Assembly: GCA_903893335.1 (NCBI GenBank)
Contig: CAITLX010000276.1
Coordinates: 1 to 10,400 of the forward strand
Source of the DNA: an uncultured delta proteobacterium
GTDB taxonomy: Bacteria; Myxococcota_A; Polyangia; Polyangiales; Polyangiaceae
Direction of reading: 5' to 3'
DNA: 10,400 nucleotides
The stretch's first letter is position 1, and every line of letters begins with the position of its first letter. The notes under the pieces were generated by a model. It made no database searches, was not told where the DNA came from, and saw nothing but the letters and a program-made list of their open reading frames with translations. This document shows, one piece after another, positions 5,083-10,400 of this stretch. The translations under genes were made by a program, and so were the position numbers.

Positions 5083-7656
5083 TCAGCGCGCGGTGACGGT
5101 GTGGGCCCCGGCGGGCAGCTTCACGTGCAAGACGCCCGCGCCCGCGGCGTCCCACCGCCAGCCGCTTGTCGCCGCGTCGAGCGCGGCTGCGTCGGCTGCC
5201 TCGGCGATCGCGGCGGCGCCCTCGGAGACGCCCGCGGGCTTCGCGGCGAGGCCGAGCACCTCGAGGTGCGTGCCGGCCTTGAACTCGCTGCCGTCGCCGG
5301 CGGTGAGCGTGAGCGTGCCGGCGTCGAGCCTCTGCGCGAGCGTCGCGCCGTCGAAGAGCGTCACGCTCGACGATGAACCTGCGGCGATGCGCGCCCAGAG
5401 CACGCCGGGCGTCGTCGCGTACGAGTCGATCGTGTCGGGGTGCGTCGTCGGCGCGAGCGTGTCGATCGTGGGTCGCAGCATCGCCACGATGCCGCCGGAC
5501 GCGAGCAGCAGGGGCAGCTTCGCGAGCGGCGCGTCGAGCGTGGCGAGCTTGCCCCCGTCGAAGGCGACGCCCGTGTCGAAGTCGAGCCAGGTGCCGGGCG
5601 GCAGCACGAGCTCGCGCGAGGTCTTGCCGCGATCGACGATGGGGGCGACGAGCAGCGCGTCGCCGAACAGGTAGGCGTCGTCGGTCTCGGCGTCGAGCTC
5701 GGGGAAGGCGAGGCCGAGCGGGCGCACGATCGCGCGGCCGTCCTTCGCGAGGCTCTGCGCGTACGTCCAGACGTAGGGGAAGAGGCGCATGTGCAGGCGC
5801 GCATAGGTGCGGAAGACGCCGACGGCCTCGGCGTCGATGCCCGTCGCGGCGTCGAGCTCCCAGGGCACCGTGCTGGCGCTGTTGCCGATTTCCATCACCG
5901 TCGAGAGCGCCGTCTGCTGCGACCAGCGCAGCAGGAGCTCCTTGTCCGGGGGCACGTGGCGGTAGCCGCCGGTGTCGGCGGCGTAGAACGGGAAGCCCGA
6001 CGGCCCGAGCGAGAGCCCCGCGACGAGCGAGGCGGGGAGGCCGCCGACGGCCGTGTACTTGCCGGTCGCGTCGTCGATGACGTCCCCCTGGCGCGCGAAC
6101 GACACGTCGAGGTCGCCCGGCCAGATGATCGGGCCGTTGGCCTGGTCGCCGTACGTCGCGTGGCGGCAGAGGAGGAAGCCGCCGTCGGCCGGGAGCATCG
6201 CCGCGTAGGTGCGGTGGTAGAAGAGCTGAAAGCGGCTGTGCTGCGTGCGCTCGTCGCTGCCGTCGTGGAACGCCCAGGTGTTGCGGCCGTTGGTGAGGCC
6301 TGGCACGACGTCCTCGCCGTAGTCGAGCTTGAAGCCCTCGATGCCCGCGTCGGTGTATGCGCGCAGCTTGGCCTGCCACCAGGCGACCATGTCGGGGTTG
6401 GTGAGGTCGAGCAGATCGCCCCACTTGTTGAGCGCGACGCCGACGGTGGACGGGTAGTAGCCCTTGGTCTTCGCCTCGTCGCGCAGCGCCTGCGTCGAGG
6501 TGTCCTTCTCGTCGAGGTAGGGCGTGTGCCAGATGGCCGAGCGGAAGCCGAGGTCGTGGAACCTGTCGAGCATCGCCTGCGGCGCGGGAAACTGGCTCGG
6601 GCGAAAATCGAACGTCTCGACGCCGGTGGCGTAGGGGCGGTCGATCCAGACGCCCGACACCGCGAGGTCGTTGTCGCGGATGGCTTGCAGGTCGCCCTCG
6701 ACCTGCGCCTGATCGACGTTCTCGTCGCGCCAGATCCAGGGGCCGAGCGCCCAGCGCGCGGGCAGCTTCGGGTACGCCGTCGTGTCGTAGTAGAGCTTCG
6801 TGAGGTCGAGCGGGCGGTCGGCTGCGTAGAGGTGGAACGCGAGGCCGTCCTTCGACGCGAGCCCGGTGCCGAACGTCGCGCGCACGACGTCGTCGGCGAC
6901 CGTCGCGACCTCGAAGGCGCCGGGGTACGGCGACTCGACGAAGAGGCCCCAGCCGGTCGTGCCGATGACGAAGGGCACCGGGACGTGCGCCTCGTTGTAG
7001 CTGCTCTCGAGGCGCGCATCCTGCTCGAGCTGCATCGCGCGGACTTTGCCGCGGTGGTTGCTCGTGTCGTAGTACTCGCCGAGGCCGTAGAAGCGCTCCT
7101 TCGCGTCGACGTGCGGCGCGACGCGCATGTACGCGACCGCCGGCCCGGCGGCGTCGGGCACGAGCGTGAGGTCCCAGCGCCCCGTGCCGACGAGCTTCGC
7201 GGTGAGCTTCGCCTTCTTGCCCTGGGTGTAGGTCAAGGTCGCGGTGAGCGCGTCGGCGGTCGCGGAGTCGATGACGAACGCCTCGACCGAGAGCCACGCG
7301 AGGTCGGCGGGCGGCGGTTGCAGGGGGCGGTGCGTGACGAGCGCGAGCGGGTCGTAGTTGAAGTCGTCGGCGAGCGTCGGCAGCGTGCCGAGCGCGAGCG
7401 CGTCGGCGGGGAGCGTGAGCAGCGCGGTCGCGCCGCGCGCGAGCGTGATCGACGCGGCGCCCTCGTCGAACGAGAGCGTGTAACCCCCCGCCGAGAGCGA
7501 CGGCACGCCTGCCTCGCCTGCTCCGCCCGCGCCGGCGGCTCCGCCTCCGGCGGCGCCTCCGTCGTCGGCGCTCGAGGTGCACGCGGGGGCGACGAGGGTC
7601 GAGACGCAGAGCAGGGCGCGCGCGGAGACGCGCAGGCAGAGGGCGCGGTCGAGCAT
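5083..7656 (-). CDS. Glycoside hydrolase family 31 (alpha-glucosidase/alpha-xylosidase-like), secreted lipoprotein
   Basis: This 857-residue protein has the GH31 layout. A lipoprotein-type leader ends LVAPACTSS (C26), a Gly/Ala-rich linker spans 33-51, and an N-terminal beta-sandwich (about 55-290) includes the ERFYGLGE motif (187-194). The catalytic (beta/alpha)8 barrel (about 300-630) has the nucleophile D445 in GFKLDYGED, the likely acid/base D515 in IIWPGDLD, and the GFPFYAADTGGY motif (554-565). C-terminal beta domains follow. GH31 enzymes hydrolyse alpha-linked glucose, xylose, galactose or sulfoquinovose residues. The KLDYGE form resembles YicI-type enzymes, but the substrate cannot be fixed from sequence reading. 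The ATG at 7656 starts a leader with R4, R9 and R13 before a hydrophobic core; no strong ribosome binding site precedes it. No sugar transporter or regulator adjoins, so it may act alone on glycans at the cell surface. Confidence 0.9.
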   Translation of the reverse strand: MLDRALCLRVSARALLCVSTLVAPACTSSADDGGAAGGGAAGAGGAGEAGVPSLSAGGYTLSFDEGAASITLARGATALLTLPADALALGTLPTLADDFNYDPLALVTHRPLQPPPADLAWLSVEAFVIDSATADALTATLTYTQGKKAKLTAKLVGTGRWDLTLVPDAAGPAVAYMRVAPHVDAKERFYGLGEYYDTSNHRGKVRAMQLEQDARLESSYNEAHVPVPFVIGTTGWGLFVESPYPGAFEVATVADDVVRATFGTGLASKDGLAFHLYAADRPLDLTKLYYDTTAYPKLPARWALGPWIWRDENVDQAQVEGDLQAIRDNDLAVSGVWIDRPYATGVETFDFRPSQFPAPQAMLDRFHDLGFRSAIWHTPYLDEKDTSTQALRDEAKTKGYYPSTVGVALNKWGDLLDLTNPDMVAWWQAKLRAYTDAGIEGFKLDYGEDVVPGLTNGRNTWAFHDGSDERTQHSRFQLFYHRTYAAMLPADGGFLLCRHATYGDQANGPIIWPGDLDVSFARQGDVIDDATGKYTAVGGLPASLVAGLSLGPSGFPFYAADTGGYRHVPPDKELLLRWSQQTALSTVMEIGNSASTVPWELDAATGIDAEAVGVFRTYARLHMRLFPYVWTYAQSLAKDGRAIVRPLGLAFPELDAETDDAYLFGDALLVAPIVDRGKTSRELVLPPGTWLDFDTGVAFDGGKLATLDAPLAKLPLLLASGGIVAMLRPTIDTLAPTTHPDTIDSYATTPGVLWARIAAGSSSSVTLFDGATLAQRLDAGTLTLTAGDGSEFKAGTHLEVLGLAAKPAGVSEGAAAIAEAADAAALDAATSGWRWDAAGAGVLHVKLPAGAHTVTAR

Positions 7657-7731
7657 GGAAGCGAGGCTATCATCGCGGCACGGCAGTTGCTCCACCGCGG
7701 GCGCTGCGCTGCTCCGACTCCCCGAGGTGCC

Positions 7732-9300
7732 ATGTCGTTTCGCAATGCCGCTCGTCTCGCGCTCGTCGCCGCCGCGCTCGTCGCCACCCACCGCGAGGCG
7801 CGCGCGTGCGGCGGTTGCTTCCACCCCGCGAGCGCGACGCAGACCGCCAGCTCCGTCGTGACGGGCCACCGCATGGCGGTCGCCGTGTCGCCGACGCGCA
7901 CCGTGCTCTGGGATCAGGTGCAATACGCCGGCGATCCGGCCGAGTTTGCCTGGGTGCTGCCGGTGTTCGCCGGCGCGTACCTCGAGCTCGCCGACGACGC
8001 GTTCTTCGAGTCGCTCGAGGCGGTGACGGCCACGCGCGTCGTGTCGCCGCCCACGTCGTGCGGCGGGCAGGGGACGCAGACGGCACAAGGCGGCTTCGGA
8101 TGCGGCAGCTCCGCGACCGACTCCGCGACGCCGAACGTCGGCGCGCCAGGCTCGACCCCTGACAGCGGTGTCACGGTCGTGCACGAGGGCGCAGTCGGGC
8201 CCTACGAGACCGTGACGCTCCGCTCGTCGAGCGGCGAGAGCATCGCGGACTGGCTCGTGGCGCACGGTTACGCGATCCCGGCCGACGTGCGACCGGTCGT
8301 CGACGCCTACGTGTCCGAGGGGGCCGATTTCCTCGCGCTGCGGCTCCGGCCCGACGCCGGCGTGCGCCAGATGTCCCCCGTGCGCGTCGTGATGCCCGGT
8401 GCGTCCAGCGCGCTGCCGCTTCGGATGGTCGCGGCGGGCACCGGCGCGGAGGTCGATCTCGTCCTGTACGTGCTCGCCGAGGGGCGCTGGCGCGCCAAGG
8501 GCTTCGGCGACGCGTTCGTCGACGACGACGCGCTCTCGTGGGACTTCGCCGCGCAGCGCTCGAACTACGCCGCGCTCCGCACCGCGGCCTTCGCCGCGCA
8601 CGGAGGCCAGGCGTTCCTCACGTCGTTCGCGCGCGCGGGCGCGCTGACGGCCAAGGTCCCGCGCCCCGACGGGACGGCCGCCACCTACCAGCTTGCCTCG
8701 CCGTATGGCTACGGAGCGCTCGGCAGCTACGACGACCTCGCGCATCTGTACTTCGCGCAGGCGGCGGCCGACGTCGGCACCGCCGACGTGTGCCAGGCGC
8801 GCGCCGAGGCCTTCGCGTCGCCGAGCTTCGTGGCCGAGGCGTGCGTCGCCGGTCAGCCGTGCGACGCGATCGCCCCCGACGCCATGCGCGCCGACGTGCT
8901 CACGTGCGGCGGGTTCTCCGACCTCGCGACGGCCGTCGTCGGGATGCACCCGAGCGACGTCTGGGTCACGCGCCTCGAGGCGAGGCTGCCGCGCGCCGCG
9001 CTCGCGTCCGACCTCACGCTCGTGCCCGCCGCGCAGACGGGGGTGTCGAACTGGCGCCGCGCGCCGCTGAGCACCGGCACCCCCTGCGCCGGGTCGTCGA
9101 GCGCAACGTCGTCGAGCGGCAGCACGTCGTCCACCCACGCCCAGGCGTGCGCGACGCGCGGCGGTCGCGGCTCTCCGCTCGTGCCGTCGGTGCTGGCGAT
9201 CGTCGGGCTCGGGTGGGCGCTGCGTGTGCGAGCACGTCGCCGCGCCGCTATTGGACCGACTCCCACTTCGTCACCTTGGCGGCGAGCTTCGGGTGGCTGA
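7732..9300 (+). CDS. DUF2330-family secreted protein with MYXO-CTERM-like tail
   Basis: This 522-residue protein starts with a signal peptide (MSFRNAARLALVAAALVATH, likely cut near EARA) immediately followed by CGGCF (C26, C29), the characteristic opening of DUF2330 proteins. Also typical is the stretch HRMAVAVSPTRTVLWDQVQY and EFAWVLPVFAG. The body to about 440 holds scattered further cysteines. A Ser/Thr linker (454-468) leads to C473, a hydrophobic segment (about 482-497) and an Arg cluster (498-504), the arrangement of MYXO-CTERM surface-sorting signals. DUF2330 function is unknown; an exposed envelope protein is inferred. The ATG at 7732 has GAGG at 7724-7727. The gene is divergent from GH31 (75 bp apart), and its last 53 bp overlap the end of the SIS gene on the other strand. 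About 18 residues follow the Arg cluster, unusually many for such a tail. Confidence 0.85.
   Translation: MSFRNAARLALVAAALVATHREARACGGCFHPASATQTASSVVTGHRMAVAVSPTRTVLWDQVQYAGDPAEFAWVLPVFAGAYLELADDAFFESLEAVTATRVVSPPTSCGGQGTQTAQGGFGCGSSATDSATPNVGAPGSTPDSGVTVVHEGAVGPYETVTLRSSSGESIADWLVAHGYAIPADVRPVVDAYVSEGADFLALRLRPDAGVRQMSPVRVVMPGASSALPLRMVAAGTGAEVDLVLYVLAEGRWRAKGFGDAFVDDDALSWDFAAQRSNYAALRTAAFAAHGGQAFLTSFARAGALTAKVPRPDGTAATYQLASPYGYGALGSYDDLAHLYFAQAAADVGTADVCQARAEAFASPSFVAEACVAGQPCDAIAPDAMRADVLTCGGFSDLATAVVGMHPSDVWVTRLEARLPRAALASDLTLVPAAQTGVSNWRRAPLSTGTPCAGSSSATSSSGSTSSTHAQACATRGGRGSPLVPSVLAIVGLGWALRVRARRRAAIGPTPTSSPWRRASGG
9148..9243 (+). other. MYXO-CTERM-like C-terminal sorting segment
   Basis: It encodes residues 473-504 of the DUF2330 protein: a Cys, a Gly/Arg spacer, the hydrophobic run SPLVPSVLAIVGLGWAL, then RVRARRR. 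In Myxococcota such tails are thought to be recognised by a rhombosortase-like protease (myxosortase) that cleaves near the Cys. The Cys context is less Gly-rich than the commonest form. Confidence 0.6.
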
Positions 9301-9844
9301 CGAGCAGGTGCCAGACGACCGCGCAGAGCCCCTCGGTGTGGGGCGTCACGCGCGCGGGGGCCACCGTCGGGATGACGACGCAGGCCTCGGCGACCTGCTT
9401 GGTGTAGCCCCCGTCGCGGCCGACGACGCCGAACACCGCAGCGCCGACCTCGCCTGCGAGCTCGAGCGAGCGCACGAGGTTCACCGACACGTTCTTCTCG
9501 CGGTTGCCGCCGCCGACCGAGAAGACGAGCAGCGCGTCGCCCGCGCGCAGGCGCGAGCCCTTGAGCCACTCGGAGAAGCAGGTGTCCCAGCCCTCGTCGT
9601 TGACCCGCGCGGTGAGCTCGGAGACGTTGTCGGTCGGGGCGTAGGCCTCGAAGCCGCAGATCTTCCGGAAGTCGTTGACGGCGTGGCTGGCGTGACCCGC
9701 CGAGCCGCCGACGCCGAGGATGAAGAGGCGGCCGCCGCCGTCGCGCACGCGCGCGAGGCCCTCGGCGAGCGCCTCGATCGCGGCGACGTCGAGCTTCTGG
9801 ATGAGGGTGACGCTCTCTTCGAGGAACTGGGCTGTGAAGGTCAT
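9248..9844 (-). CDS. SIS-domain sugar isomerase, GmhA/phosphoheptose isomerase-like
   Basis: This 198-residue protein is a single SIS (sugar isomerase) domain. The N-terminal helix (MTFTAQFLEESVTLIQKL) resembles GmhA. The phosphosugar loop is FILGVGGSAGHASHAVNDF (41-59), a second loop is VFSVGGGNREKN (107-118), and VVGRDGGYTKQVAEACVVIP (140-159) matches the GmhA strand-loop with GKDGG. The C-terminal helix keeps E171 and H179 (TEGLCAVVWHLLVSHP), equivalent in position to residues near the active site. GmhA converts sedoheptulose 7-phosphate to D-glycero-manno-heptose 7-phosphate for LPS or surface-glycan heptose. No other heptose gene is in the window, so the exact substrate is open. The ATG at 9844 is preferred to 9904 because GGAG lies 6 nt before it (9851-9854) and a TATAAG box lies between the two. 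The gene is divergent from the Mpo1-like gene (125 bp) and overlaps the 3' end of the DUF2330 gene. Confidence 0.8.
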   Translation of the reverse strand: MTFTAQFLEESVTLIQKLDVAAIEALAEGLARVRDGGGRLFILGVGGSAGHASHAVNDFRKICGFEAYAPTDNVSELTARVNDEGWDTCFSEWLKGSRLRAGDALLVFSVGGGNREKNVSVNLVRSLELAGEVGAAVFGVVGRDGGYTKQVAEACVVIPTVAPARVTPHTEGLCAVVWHLLVSHPKLAAKVTKWESVQ

Positions 9845-9860
9845 GCGTGGCTCCGCGAGG

Positions 9861-9866
9861 CTTATA
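9861..9866 (-). promoter_or_regulatory. Possible -10 box (TATAAG) of the SIS gene
   Basis: TATAAG on the minus strand is an AT-rich island in GC-rich DNA, 16 nt before the SIS start codon. Only a weak -35 match (TTCGCC at 17-nt spacing) is present. The distance would leave a short leader that still includes the GGAG. Confidence 0.35.
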
Positions 9867-9969
9867 CCCACGTTGCGCGCCCAGGCGAAGGGTTGCATGA
9901 TCACCGGCTGTGCTCGCGCAGGGTCGAGGGGGTCGCCCCGAGCCGGCGGGCGCGCGAGCGAGCCGAGCC

Positions 9970-10269
9970 ATGAACCTCTCCGAGTGGATCGAGACGTACA
10001 AGCGGGACCACACCCATCCGGTCAACCGCGCCACCCACATGATCGGCATCCCGATCATCCTCGTGTCGCTGCCGCTCATGCTGCTCTCGCTGCGGGTCGG
10101 CGCCGCGCTCTTCGTGCTGGGGTGGGTCTTTCAGTTCATCGGGCACGCGTTCGAGGGCAAGCGCCCGTCGTTCGTGCGCGACCCGCGCTTCTTGCTCGTG
10201 GGCGCGGCCTGGTTCGTCAAGCGCGTGACCGGCGGGCTCTCGCGCGACGGCGACGCTCCGCGCGCCTGA
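9970..10269 (+). CDS. Mpo1-like (DUF962) small membrane protein
   Basis: This 99-residue protein matches the compact DUF962/YGL010w (Mpo1-like) family. It opens with MNLSEWIETYKRDHTHPVNR, with H14, H16 and H23 before a first membrane segment (about 24-41). A second segment (about 43-59) ends in QFIGHAFEGKRP (H59, E62), and a basic tail includes DPRFLLVGAAWFVKR. The family hallmark is HxxxN...H at the front and H-x2-E after the second segment. Yeast Mpo1 is an Fe2+-dependent dioxygenase that removes one carbon from 2-hydroxy fatty acids, with conserved histidines binding iron. Myxobacteria make 2-hydroxy acids, so such a role is conceivable here, but this is inference. Many bacterial relatives are shorter than yeast Mpo1 and are untested. 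The ATG at 9970 is chosen because homology begins there; an in-frame ATG at 9910 would add 20 unrelated residues. It converges on the gene ending at 10286. Confidence 0.75.
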   Translation: MNLSEWIETYKRDHTHPVNRATHMIGIPIILVSLPLMLLSLRVGAALFVLGWVFQFIGHAFEGKRPSFVRDPRFLLVGAAWFVKRVTGGLSRDGDAPRA

Positions 10270-10285
10270 CGCCGCGCGCGCCGGG

Positions 10286-10400
10286 TCACGGGCGCTTGCG
10301 TGGAGAAGCGCGGCGCACGCGCGGCACGACGATCGCGGGTGGCTCGGGCGTGTAGCCGCTCGCGACGCGCTGGGGCGTGAAGCCGATGGCCGCGAGGTCC
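10286..10400 (-). CDS. C-terminal end of an unidentified protein (partial)
   Basis: A minus-strand frame enters from the right edge and stops at TGA (10288-10286), encoding 37 visible residues that end in VVPRVRRASPRKRP. Nearly every codon ends in G or C, as in the neighbouring genes, and the short 16-bp gap to the converging Mpo1-like gene fits a real gene end. The tail is basic and Pro-rich. Too little is present to name a family. Confidence 0.5.
   Translation of the reverse strand, partial: DLAAIGFTPQRVASGYTPEPPAIVVPRVRRASPRKRP

Noticed and set aside
4970..7582. An 870-codon minus-strand open frame beside the GH31 frame
   Set aside because: It is almost entirely Arg/Ala/His, a shifted-frame reading of the GH31 gene, which itself has intact catalytic motifs.
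5440..7731. In-frame open extension of the DUF2330 gene far upstream, antisense to GH31
   Set aside because: The signal peptide and the CGGCF opening start at 7732, and the upstream part is low-complexity antisense translation of GH31.

Overview
The window is high-GC DNA from a bacterium that most resembles a myxobacterium (phylum Myxococcota, probably one of the Polyangia). The evidence is strongly G/C-biased third codon positions, several secreted or lipoprotein genes with acidic or Gly/Ala low-complexity linkers, and a DUF2330 protein ending in a MYXO-CTERM-like tail (Cys, membrane segment, Arg cluster). I recognise nine confident or likely protein genes, plus one more probable gene fragment at the right edge. 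I see no tRNA, rRNA, insertion sequence, CRISPR array or phage gene.

Left part (1-3682, minus strand): the start of a clade II ('atypical') nitrous oxide reductase operon, read right to left as nosZ, a nosB-like membrane gene, then nosD cut by the left edge. NosZ carries all seven CuZ histidines and the CuA Cys/His/Met set. It has a Sec-type, probably lipoprotein, leader instead of a Tat leader. The order Z-B-D is that of the Wolinella-type clade II clusters. The genes are tightly packed: 12 bp between nosZ and nosB, and an ATGA overlap between nosB and nosD. NosZ would reduce N2O to N2 outside the inner membrane, while NosD (beta-helix) and NosB support its maturation or electron supply. The remaining nos genes should lie beyond the left edge.

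Middle (3683-5082): upstream of nosZ is a 158-bp gap holding three copies of a 7-bp element that can form two mutually exclusive hairpins. Next come a minus-strand gene for a secreted protein with an Asp-every-fourth-residue linker and a 12-cysteine C-terminal domain, and a divergent plus-strand gene for a small membrane-anchored protein with a twin CX3C motif. A hairpin sits between that gene and the converging GH31 gene.

Right part (5083-10400): a minus-strand GH31 glycosidase lipoprotein; a divergent plus-strand DUF2330 protein with the MYXO-CTERM-like tail; a minus-strand SIS-domain sugar isomerase (GmhA-like) whose 3' end overlaps the DUF2330 gene; a divergent plus-strand Mpo1/DUF962-like membrane protein; and the C-terminal end of a likely minus-strand gene. 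These look like separate single-gene transcription units of cell-envelope character, not one pathway. I found no convincing undescribed multi-gene system. The points most worth following up are the lipoprotein-type NosZ, the Cys cluster on the NosB-like protein, the competing hairpins before nosZ, the period-4 acidic linker and the twin-CX3C protein.
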